Both the position numbers and the translations under genes were made by a program. A stretch of 16,752 nt of DNA from Candidatus Falkowiibacteriota bacterium (lineage in GTDB: Bacteria > Patescibacteriota > Patescibacteriia > JACRDY01), in NCBI GenBank assembly GCA_016218485.1, contig JACRDY010000018.1, positions 1 to 16,752 on the forward strand. The letters run 5' to 3'. How positions within the stretch are numbered: position 1 is the stretch's first letter; the number at the start of each line of letters is the position of its first letter. The notes beneath the pieces are model-generated. The model made no database searches. It saw only the letters and a program-made list of their open reading frames with translations, and was not told where the DNA came from. Of this stretch, positions 5,823 through 12,650 are shown in pieces.

Positions 5823-5852
5823 AGGATACACTACTGATACAGGGTTTGTCAA
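5823..5852 (-). promoter_or_regulatory. Strong rplU promoter, nearly leaderless
   Basis: On the minus strand TTGACA (5847-5852, perfect -35) and TATCCT (5823-5828) are 18 bases apart. Transcription would start near 5816, about 3 bases before the ATG at 5813. AT-rich repeats lie immediately upstream and could serve as an UP element. Confidence 0.8.
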
Positions 5853-5855
5853 GGA

Positions 5856-5887
5856 AACTAAATAACTAAATAACTAAACTAAATAAC
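5856..5887. repeat. Short tandem repeat of AACTAAAT
   Basis: The 8-base word AACTAAAT is repeated with small changes (5856-5863, 5864-5871, then AACTAAACTAAATAAC). It lies just upstream of the rplU -35 box. Confidence 0.7.
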
Positions 5888-5907
5888 GTAGAATACCCCA
5901 CCGTAAC

Positions 5908-6023
5908 TCCCCCTGCCTGAGGGGGAAACGCCTCCGTTGCTGAGGTCTCTGCCCCGCCGTGGCGGGGCGGAGCCGAAGCTTACGGAGGCGAGAGGGGGTG
6001 GGAGAGTGGCCCGAACACCCCCT
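5908..6023. repeat. GC-rich cluster of three hairpins
   Basis: Three strong stems follow one another: TCCCCCT/AGGGGGA (5908-5926); CGCCTCCGT (5929-5937) with ACGGAGGCG (5982-5990), enclosing GCCCCGCC/GGCGGGGC (5951-5968); and AGGGGGTG (5993-6000) with CACCCCCT (6016-6023). The region is far more GC-rich than its AT-rich flanks. It could stop minus-strand transcripts of the mre operon before rplU, or be a mobile palindromic element. It contains no gene. Confidence 0.75.
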
Positions 6024-6080
6024 CCTGTCCTCCCCGCAAGGCATGAAGGAGACCTGTTCTTACCCTTTTATTGGTAATTT

Positions 6081-6557
6081 TTACTTATCCAAAATCTTAA
6101 ACTCATCCCCCACCTTTACCTGGTGTGCCTGAACAAAACCGGCGTTAAGCTCCAAGACGCCGTCTACCGGCGCGGGCGACAATACGCGGGTAACGTTACC
6201 CGCAGCGTCAAATAACTGCACATTCTGGCTGATGGCCACAATACTGCCCTGACTCAGCCAGACCATATCCACAGGAAAGAGCATATTGCCCATATGAAAC
6301 GTCCGCGCGCGCCGATCGGTATAGGGGAAATACATTCCCTGATTAACCGGGAGCTCCAGACGATTGGACAACCCCCGTGCTTTGGCAGCATCATTAACCA
6401 CGATCTCCACCACGATATCAGCCTGGCCGATACGCGCCGGCTGTAATTGTTCTTGTGACATAGAAAAAAATTCTTGCCGGACGAATAAAATGGCGAAAGA
6501 GATGATCAGCAGCGCTCCCACGATCAGGTGTAATTTAGTTTTGTTGTCGGTTGGCAT
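6081..6557 (-). CDS. DUF192 family membrane-anchored protein
   Basis: The 158-residue product has one N-terminal hydrophobic segment (about 9-27, LHLIVGALLIISFAILFV), probably an uncleaved signal anchor, and then a DUF192 domain. Typical family features are the early AKARGLSNRLELPVNQGMYFPY segment, MLFPVDMVWLSQGSIVAI in the middle and VLELNAGFVQAHQVKVGDEF at the end. The function of DUF192 is not established; the domain lies outside the membrane here. The start overlaps the end of mrdA by 23 bases, so the two are probably translationally coupled and this is the last gene of the mre cluster. Confidence 0.88.
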   Translation of the reverse strand: MPTDNKTKLHLIVGALLIISFAILFVRQEFFSMSQEQLQPARIGQADIVVEIVVNDAAKARGLSNRLELPVNQGMYFPYTDRRARTFHMGNMLFPVDMVWLSQGSIVAISQNVQLFDAAGNVTRVLSPAPVDGVLELNAGFVQAHQVKVGDEFKILDK

Positions 6558-8514
6558 AGTAATTCAGTATTTCTCGAGCCACCGGCGAGGCGCTCATACT
6601 CCCCTCTTCCCCTTCTTCCACCAGAACGGTAACCACGATCTGGGGCTGCTGAACGGGGGCGAAAGCGGTCAGCCAGGCGTGCGGCGCCCGGTCATTACTC
6701 CACTGCGCCGTGCCGGTCTTGGCCGCCACGCTGATCGGCAGCGCGCTGAATGACCGGGCCGAGCCATACTCCACGGTCTGGCGCATCCCCTCGCGCACGA
6801 TGGCCAAATATTTGTCGTCAGTCAGGTGATCCCGCAGTACCTCGGGGGCTACCGGCTGATCGCCAATCTGGCGCACCAGGTGCGGGCGGTACATCGTGCC
6901 ACCATTGGCTATGGTAGCAGTCCAGCTAGCCACCTGCAAGGGTGTCACCAGAAGATTACCCTGGCCGATGGACAGGTTGTAGGTGTCGCCGATATACCAC
7001 TGCTCGCCAACGGTGGCATTTTTCCACTCCACAGTAGGCACGAACCCGTTGGCCTCGCCATTGAGGTCAAGACCGAGCGCTTGGCCCAGGCCGAACTGCT
7101 GCAGCCAAGCGGCGATGCGGTACGGACCCAATCCTTCAAACTCGTAATCAGCAGTGGGGTTGCCGCCCCGGGGAAAGCCGCCGCCGATCATATAGAAAAA
7201 AGTATTGACCGACTCGGCAATGGCTTTGTAGACGTTCGTCACGCCGTGTCCCCCGGCTTTCCAATCAGGGAAAAACCACTGCTGGATACGGATGCCGCCG
7301 ACACTGGTAAAGCTGGTGGCCGTGGTAATCACGCCCTCGGCCAAGGCCGCGGCAGCCATCACCGGCTTGATGGTAGACCCCGACGGGTAGGCGCCGGCCA
7401 CCACCCGATTAAACAACGGCTTATTCTGATTATTAAGGAGCTGACTATACTCGGCCGTGGAAATACCGGCAGCGAAATTATTAGCGTCAAAACTCGGCAA
7501 GGACACCAGCGCCATGATTTCCCCATTCTGCGGATTCATGACCACCACCGCGCCGCGTTTTTTATTAAATTGCTTGAGCGAGTCGCTCAGCGCTGCCTCG
7601 GCGGTTTTTTGCAACCCATAGTCAAGGCTCAAAGTCAGATCTTGCCCGGCCACCGGATCCGTTTCGGCAATGATCTTTTTTTCCCGGCCCAACGCGTCTA
7701 CCTCCACCTGTTTCTGCCCGTTGGCGCCTTTCAATGTTTTCTCATAAAACGCCTCCAAGCCGGTTTTGCCGATCATATCATTGAGAAAATAGCCTTCGGC
7801 GGCGTGCGCTTCATAGTCCGCCTTGGTCAGCTGCCCGTTATAGCCAAGCACGTGGGACAGGGAAAACACCGGCGGCGTCTCATCCGCCGTATCGCTAAAC
7901 AAATACTCCCGGCGCGACCCCTGCTCCAGACTAACCCCCGGCCAATCAGTAGCTTTGACCGTCGCGGTAATGATTTGATCATAATCCAAACCGGATTTAA
8001 TCAAAATCGGCTGGTAAATATAAGGACGGTGCTCATCAATGATGTATCGGATGTCTTCCATCGGCATACCGACTAACGCCGCCACCTGCGACAAAACCGC
8101 CTGCTGCGCGAGCTCATCAGCCGGCAGATCCGCCGGGGTAATCAGTAAGTTAAAACTGGGAATGTTCTTGACTAATTGCCGTCCAGTGGTGTCAAAAATC
8201 ACTCCCCGCGGAGACTGTACCGCCAGCTTGCGAATACGGTTGCCTTCAGCCAAACCGTAGTAGTAGTCGCCACGACCAACCTGCAGGTAACCGCTGCGGA
8301 ACAAGAGGACGCTGAAGAAAAAAAGTATAGCAAGACCAAACCACCGCAGGCGCTGCTCGCTAATACCCAAACCTAAAAACTGCGAAGTGGCTCGCTCCGT
8401 TAACACCTCGCCGCCGGTAGTATCAAACATCTCTTCGGTCCAGGATAATCGCTTGTCTCGCGACAATTCCGAGTCTTTGATGGTGTCCAGGCGGATGGAA
8501 AAGGGGTCGTTCAT
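6535..8514 (-). CDS. mrdA: Penicillin-binding protein 2 (elongasome transpeptidase)
   Basis: PBP2 cross-links peptidoglycan during cell elongation and works with MreBCD and RodA. The 659-residue class B protein has a cytoplasmic tail, a membrane helix at about 58-74, the pedestal/dimerisation domain (SPRGVIFDTTGRQLVKN near 101-117) and the transpeptidase domain. The catalytic motifs are intact: SxxK as S380-T-I-K383 in YPSGSTIKP, SxN as S435-V-N437, and KTG at 599-601. The cytoplasmic tail of about 57 residues is longer than usual. No rodA lies in the window. The gene is separated from mreD by the two cysteine-rich genes, although the two are normally adjacent. The start at 8514 has no Shine-Dalgarno sequence and follows a hairpin. 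Confidence 0.96.
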   Translation of the reverse strand: MNDPFSIRLDTIKDSELSRDKRLSWTEEMFDTTGGEVLTERATSQFLGLGISEQRLRWFGLAILFFFSVLLFRSGYLQVGRGDYYYGLAEGNRIRKLAVQSPRGVIFDTTGRQLVKNIPSFNLLITPADLPADELAQQAVLSQVAALVGMPMEDIRYIIDEHRPYIYQPILIKSGLDYDQIITATVKATDWPGVSLEQGSRREYLFSDTADETPPVFSLSHVLGYNGQLTKADYEAHAAEGYFLNDMIGKTGLEAFYEKTLKGANGQKQVEVDALGREKKIIAETDPVAGQDLTLSLDYGLQKTAEAALSDSLKQFNKKRGAVVVMNPQNGEIMALVSLPSFDANNFAAGISTAEYSQLLNNQNKPLFNRVVAGAYPSGSTIKPVMAAAALAEGVITTATSFTSVGGIRIQQWFFPDWKAGGHGVTNVYKAIAESVNTFFYMIGGGFPRGGNPTADYEFEGLGPYRIAAWLQQFGLGQALGLDLNGEANGFVPTVEWKNATVGEQWYIGDTYNLSIGQGNLLVTPLQVASWTATIANGGTMYRPHLVRQIGDQPVAPEVLRDHLTDDKYLAIVREGMRQTVEYGSARSFSALPISVAAKTGTAQWSNDRAPHAWLTAFAPVQQPQIVVTVLVEEGEEGSMSASPVAREILNYYANRQQN

Positions 8515-8517
8515 AAA

Positions 8518-8567
8518 TTAGCTCAGAGCTCAAAGCGCGGAGCTTTGTGCTCTGAGCTTTGAGCTAA
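8518..8567. repeat. Hairpin between the cysteine-rich gene and mrdA
   Basis: The left arm 8518-8536 (TTAGCTCAGAGCTCAAAGC) pairs with 8542-8567, which has one mismatch and a 7-base tandem insertion (TTTGAGC). It includes the stop codon of the upstream gene and ends 4 bases before the mrdA ATG. Words such as GAGCTCAAAGC recall the dnaB hairpin. Confidence 0.85.
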
Positions 8568-9235
8568 TAAATCTCCTTCTGATAACACGTTTCACAATAA
8601 ACTCGTTCCGGTCGGTCGGGCGCGTACGTCGTCTCAAACTCCACCGCACACTTACCGGTGTGCTGGTGGCCGGACTGCTCGCACATGCACTGGCGGTGGT
8701 ACAGCCGCCGGGGATTACGCAGAGCAATCCGCTCCAGATGACGGCAGAACGGACAAAAGCGCGGAATGGGTAAATTCTGCTGACGATAAAATACGACTTC
8801 CTGCGGTATCAGTTTATAATTTTTGCCACACTGACAAGCCAGAATTTCCTGTTCAATCGTGGCGGGGACATCCTGAATAGTATCGGAAATATTCTCCGGC
8901 GGCAACGTTTCCTGACCGCGCGTACCGGGCAGATCATCCTGCCAGCGCCAGCCCTTAGCCAAAACTTCCTCCCGGGATAACGGGTAGTACTCACTGGCCG
9001 TGCTTTCATTATAGCCGTAGGGTGAATATTCCACGGGGAAAAACTCGCCATACTCGCCGTCGGCTTTCATCTTGGCGACCAGCTTCGGCACTATTTTTTT
9101 GTACTCGGCTTCACTATACTGCTTATTCAAAATACAGTATCGCTGCCCCCGCAGGCTAGCGCAGCCAAAGAGCAGCCAAAGAGGTCTTGCGAAGTAAAAC
9201 AGTGATAGCAGTATTGGATAAATGAATTTTCCCAA
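8564..9235 (-). CDS. C-terminal part of the frameshifted cysteine-rich protein (copy 2)
   Basis: This frame continues the homology of the 371-residue fragment upstream. True homology starts at LFGCASLRGQRYCILNKQYSEAEYKK (from about 9183 downward); the first 20 or so residues of the open frame are out-of-frame translation. Next come the YSPYGYNESTASEYYPLSREEVLAKGWRW linker shared with the intact paralogue and the C-terminal zinc-ribbon region: CQCGKNYKLI with FCPFC, then QCMCEQ and the end VYCETCYQKEIY. It probably has no translation start of its own. Without the 11-bp duplication at 9161-9182 the two parts form a single 555-residue protein, against 550 for the intact copy. Downstream is mrdA, 49 bases away. 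Confidence 0.7.
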   Translation of the reverse strand: MGKFIYPILLSLFYFARPLWLLFGCASLRGQRYCILNKQYSEAEYKKIVPKLVAKMKADGEYGEFFPVEYSPYGYNESTASEYYPLSREEVLAKGWRWQDDLPGTRGQETLPPENISDTIQDVPATIEQEILACQCGKNYKLIPQEVVFYRQQNLPIPRFCPFCRHLERIALRNPRRLYHRQCMCEQSGHQHTGKCAVEFETTYAPDRPERVYCETCYQKEIY

Positions 9236-10242
9236 CAGAAAACCGTGCCGATCATAGCAGATGAGGTGTCCGCGCTCAAGACTTCATAGAGATTACTCGC
9301 CGGCCAGCCACCAATATCGCAGTCAAGCGAATCGGTTATCTTTTCTCCGCGGTAGCAGTAAGCGCAGTTCGTCGCTTCCACCAGGTCAAAGCAGGAACGC
9401 ACATCTTCGCAAGAGCTCAAATAATCACCGGTGCTGCGCTCACACTTGACCTGGACGGCGTACGGCTGGAGGCTGGAGGCTCTAAAGGCCAGGAATTCTT
9501 GCTTCATTTTTTGCCAAAAAGCATAGCTGCCGAGCGACGCAATGCGACGAATAAACTCCGCTTCGCCAACCGGCTGGTTAAACCAATAGTACTGAACATT
9601 GCGCAAATTAACGCAGCCGAAGCAATTGGTGCAGCCGCGGCAGTTATAGGAAAAATAGGTTTCTAAACAATTGTGGCAATTTTGGCAGTAGACACAGGAG
9701 TAACAATGTTCGCAATTGACGAGATAGTAAGACAACTCACACTGGTGGGCGTAGTGCGAATCCATGATATTTTTACAGTGGATGTTAATGGTACTGTAAT
9801 AACTCTCTTCACACCAACCGCTGCCCACCTCATAGTAACAATTAAGGTTGCTCTCTTGAATGTTACCGTAGTACGAATTCACACAATTCCGATTAAACAG
9901 CGACGGCCGCGGCACGGCTTGAAATAATTCATTGATCTGTGCTAATAACGATCTCTGCCAATCAATCTCGCGACCGTAATCAAACGGATCCCAAGCGTCA
10001 CTCCACCATTCTGCCTGATCATAGACCGGGAAAGGCTTACTCGGATGGTAAATTGACAAAATCGGTTTACCGCTCAAGTCCGAGACGCCCTGGTAAAACG
10101 TGCGCTCGTTACGCCAGCTCAACCGCCGCTGCTGCCTGCAGGCTGGACAAAGTGTCGGCGCAGGTACGTTAATACGAGCGTAGAAGGTTTTGTCCTGCTC
10201 GGTGATGGTGAAAGCGGTTGTACAGTTTTTACAGGTAGGCAT
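9127..10242 (-). CDS. N-terminal part of the frameshifted cysteine-rich repeat protein (copy 2)
   Basis: These 371 residues (343 or so before the frameshift) align without gaps to the intact paralogue up to residue 218. The first zinc-ribbon site is kept (C4, C7, C32, C35). The second is lost, with S54, S57, D75 and E78 replacing four cysteines. Nine 12-residue units then run from 111 to 218, often starting S/C-Y-Y and with cysteine at unit position 10, and end in the cap CFGCVNLRNVQY. A second repeat block follows until the frame runs through the duplication into ACGGSDTVF and a TGA stop. No further stops interrupt either frame, so the damage is recent, or it is an assembly error or a reversible switch. 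Function unknown; these are soluble, presumably metal-binding, proteins. Confidence 0.75.
   Translation of the reverse strand: MPTCKNCTTAFTITEQDKTFYARINVPAPTLCPACRQQRRLSWRNERTFYQGVSDLSGKPILSIYHPSKPFPVYDQAEWWSDAWDPFDYGREIDWQRSLLAQINELFQAVPRPSLFNRNCVNSYYGNIQESNLNCYYEVGSGWCEESYYSTINIHCKNIMDSHYAHQCELSYYLVNCEHCYSCVYCQNCHNCLETYFSYNCRGCTNCFGCVNLRNVQYYWFNQPVGEAEFIRRIASLGSYAFWQKMKQEFLAFRASSLQPYAVQVKCERSTGDYLSSCEDVRSCFDLVEATNCAYCYRGEKITDSLDCDIGGWPASNLYEVLSADTSSAMIGTVFCWENSFIQYCYHCFTSQDLFGCSLAALACGGSDTVF
9161..9182. repeat. 11-bp tandem duplication causing a frameshift
   Basis: GCAGCCAAAGA is present twice in direct succession (9161-9171, 9172-9182). Removing one copy restores a continuous frame reading DLFGCASLRGQRYCILNKQY, which matches DCFGCGSLHKASFCILNKQY in the paralogue. 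The duplication is therefore the cause of the break. Confidence 0.93.
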
Positions 10243-10251
10243 ATGCTTTTC

Positions 10252-10357
10252 GGAGTGACACAGCCTCTGGCTGTGTTATGTGAAGCGGAGCGGGCTGGCT
10301 GTGTTATCGTTACAGAGCGTATAACAGACATAACACGCCCAGAGGGCGTGTCGTTCC
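10252..10357. repeat. Pair of inverted REP-like hairpins between the two cysteine-rich genes
   Basis: Bases 10252-10281 and the reverse complement of 10328-10357 agree at 24 of 30 positions. Each copy is itself a hairpin (ACACAGCC tct GGCTGTGT and ACACGCCC aga GGGCGTGT). The four stem differences are compensatory: A-T to G-C and G-C to C-G. A third partial copy (GGCTGTGTTAT) lies at 10297-10307. The layout is like a BIME. Confidence 0.85.
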
Positions 10358-10361
10358 CTTG

Positions 10362-12014
10362 CTAATAAATCTCTTTTTGGTAACACTCCTCGCAATACAC
10401 TTTTTCCGGTCGGTCCGGCGCGTAGGTGGTTTCAAATTCGTTCTTACAGCCGGTGTTCATACAGGAACGGTGATACAACTGCCTGAAATTGCGGACATTA
10501 AAGAGCGCCAGATAACGACACCGAAAACAGTGACGCGGCGCCGCTATATTTTTCTTACGATAAAAATCCAATTCCTGCTTGATAATTTTATACTGCTTGC
10601 CACACTGCTCACACGGCAACACGGCTGCTAAAATATCATCACTAACCTCTTGAATATCATCGGGAATGGTATACGCCGGCAATTGATGAGCGGCGCCACT
10701 CGGCGCGTCTTCATCTTTATACCGCCAGCCTTTGGCCAAAACCTCCTCTTGACTCAAGGGATAAAAAATCGACGCTTTGCTCTCATTATACGGATACGGA
10801 CTCAAATGAACGGGGGAAAACTCACCCCACTCGCCCGTTGTTTGCATCTGCTGAATAATCTGCACCCGTAGTTTTTTGTATTCCGTCTCGCCGTATTGCT
10901 TATTCAAAATACAAAAGCTGGCTTTATGCAAGCTGCCGCAACCAAAACAGTCATGGCAAGAAGTAAGATGGGACGAATAATCACAAAACGAATCTTCCGT
11001 TATTAAATTACCAAAACGACACCAATGATTACCATAGGCGTCCTGCACCTCATAGCACAGCTCGCCGTAGCCACAATTATTCGTATCCATCATTTCCGTG
11101 CCTTTTTCATCATCAGAAGCATAGCGGCAATCTTTAAATTCCATGACATTGAAACAGCGCCAGCAATTATCTGAACGGAAAATATAATCGCCGAAGACGT
11201 TGGTACTGTGAGTAATTAAGGCAAAACGATGAATCGCCTGACTGGCTCGTGAGGCGGCAAACTGCGCTCGTACTTTTTGTAAATTCTGATAACTGCCCAA
11301 ATTATATTCTTTCATTTTTGCTTGATACTCGACCTCGCTGTATTGTTTATTAAAAATGTAAAACTGTTTATTGCGCAAATTCCAGCAGCCAAAACAATCG
11401 CTGCAGCCGCGACAATCATAACAACCACTACAATTTGTAGAGCGCGGACATGCTTGGCAAAAATTACAATTATACGCGCCGCGCGAATCAATACACCCAT
11501 AACACAGCTCACACTCAACAACAAAATTGCAATCTACACAATCTTTGGATTTTAAAAATTTCTCGCCATAGTAACAATCTTCTGAATCCTGCGAACCAAT
11601 GATTAAATAGCAATTTTTACTGCCGGCCGTCTTATCAACATAGTCGCAATTGTCACACTTTAGGGTATACGAAGAAAGACGCGGCGAAGAATTGATCACT
11701 TGTGATAATTGCTCAAAAAATGGCCGCGCGGGATCATAAACAATGCCATTGGCGAGTCTGTCCCAGCCGTCCCCCCACCAGCATTCAGGACAATACACGG
11801 GAAAGGGCAAATCCGCCGAATATTGAGTGATAATCGGTTGGCGACACAGACCGCACGCTCGCTGATAAAACGCCAAATTGCCGCGCCAAGCTAGACGCCG
11901 CTGTTGCCGGCAGTCCGGACAGAGCGTCGGCTGCGGTACCTCAAACTTCTGATACATCTTCAGGTCATCAGGATAGATCGTAAAATCTTTTATGCAGTTT
12001 TTACAGCTTGCCAT
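10362..12014 (-). CDS. Intact cysteine-rich 12-residue-repeat protein (copy 1)
   Basis: The 550 residues contain 45 cysteines (about 8 percent). From the N-terminus: a zinc-ribbon-like site (C4, C7, C32, C35), a second site (C54, C57, C75, C78), then repeat block A (111-218) with cysteines exactly 12 apart at 123, 135, 147, 159, 171, 183, 195 and 207. Its last unit is CFGCWNLRNKQF, followed by FNKQYSEVEY and a helix. Block B (272-367) repeats the scheme with C284, C296, C320, C332, C344 and C356, ending CFGCGSLHKASF plus LNKQYGETEY. A linker and a C-terminal zinc-ribbon region (CEQC, CFRC, C-x4-C, CEEC) end the protein. No signal peptide or membrane segment. I recall relatives in CPR genomes labelled CaiB/BaiF family, a label nothing here supports. 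Its place between mreD and mrdA suggests, but does not prove, a link to cell-shape control. Confidence 0.9.
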   Translation of the reverse strand: MASCKNCIKDFTIYPDDLKMYQKFEVPQPTLCPDCRQQRRLAWRGNLAFYQRACGLCRQPIITQYSADLPFPVYCPECWWGDGWDRLANGIVYDPARPFFEQLSQVINSSPRLSSYTLKCDNCDYVDKTAGSKNCYLIIGSQDSEDCYYGEKFLKSKDCVDCNFVVECELCYGCIDSRGAYNCNFCQACPRSTNCSGCYDCRGCSDCFGCWNLRNKQFYIFNKQYSEVEYQAKMKEYNLGSYQNLQKVRAQFAASRASQAIHRFALITHSTNVFGDYIFRSDNCWRCFNVMEFKDCRYASDDEKGTEMMDTNNCGYGELCYEVQDAYGNHWCRFGNLITEDSFCDYSSHLTSCHDCFGCGSLHKASFCILNKQYGETEYKKLRVQIIQQMQTTGEWGEFSPVHLSPYPYNESKASIFYPLSQEEVLAKGWRYKDEDAPSGAAHQLPAYTIPDDIQEVSDDILAAVLPCEQCGKQYKIIKQELDFYRKKNIAAPRHCFRCRYLALFNVRNFRQLYHRSCMNTGCKNEFETTYAPDRPEKVYCEECYQKEIY

Positions 12015-12026
12015 AAGTAAGTTACA

Positions 12027-12102
12027 AGTTGAAAGTTATAAAGTTATAAAGTTAACGTTGAAAGTACGGAACTTTTAACTTTCAACTTTATAACTTTCAA
12101 CT
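12027..12102. repeat. Hairpin between mreD and the cysteine-rich gene
   Basis: A perfect 19-base pairing joins 12027-12045 with 12084-12102; the inner parts pair less well because the AAGTTATA unit is repeated. The right arm includes the end of the mreD stop codon. Its words are those of the recR hairpin (25 identical bases). Confidence 0.88.
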
Positions 12103-12649
12103 ATCGTCTCCCTTCCACAATAAACACCGACTTGAACCGCCGGCTGAAGAAACGTAGCGGCAGAAAAATAACGGTCAAACCAACAATCACCAATCCGATC
12201 TGCCACAGAATACCCGTAACGTACGGCATGTCAAACCTGACATTCCAGGTTGACCAACCGAAGACGAAAAATAATTTTAAATAAAAAAAGTGCAGCAACG
12301 TATAGACTACCAGGCCCAAGGTGCTCAACGCCAGCAGTGAAGACAGCGAACGGTTGGTAAAGAGCAGCTTAAACAAAAAGTTAATCAGTACCAAAACAAC
12401 CATCAATGGAATAATGATAGCGCCGAATGGCGCAACAGAATACAGTTCTAAGAGCAGCCCGCTGATACAACCCGCCCACCAGCCCAGCTGATAATCCAAG
12501 AGCAGCGTCACGAAGCAGAGCACGATAAAAACGAGATTGATGGCCGACAGCGGAAACGGCAGGTTAGCCAAAAAGCTCAACTGGATAAACACCAACAAAC
12601 AGACAAGTAGGATCCCTCCGGCGATTTTGGTGATTTTTAGGTAGTCCAT
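12101..12649 (-). CDS. mreD: Rod shape-determining membrane protein MreD
   Basis: MreD is the small integral membrane partner of MreC in the elongation complex. The 182-residue product is strongly hydrophobic with five or six predicted helices (about 8-28, 36-55, 57-77, 77-98, 103-125 and 142-165) and ends in a basic cytoplasmic tail (RFFSRRFKSVF). The segment DYQLGWWAGCISGLLLELYSVAPFG is typical of MreD, where a glycine-rich turn precedes a P-F-G-x-x-x-x motif. Identity between MreD proteins is always low, so its place directly after mreC is important support. The gap to mreC is filled by a 160-bp imperfect palindrome. A weak AGG precedes the ATG. Confidence 0.88.
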   Translation of the reverse strand: MDYLKITKIAGGILLVCLLVFIQLSFLANLPFPLSAINLVFIVLCFVTLLLDYQLGWWAGCISGLLLELYSVAPFGAIIIPLMVVLVLINFLFKLLFTNRSLSSLLALSTLGLVVYTLLHFFYLKLFFVFGWSTWNVRFDMPYVTGILWQIGLVIVGLTVIFLPLRFFSRRFKSVFIVEGRR

Positions 12650-12650
12650 A

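Noticed and set aside
6826..8076. Long plus-strand ORF (416 codons)
   Set aside because: Antisense shadow of mrdA; the minus frame has all PBP2 motifs.
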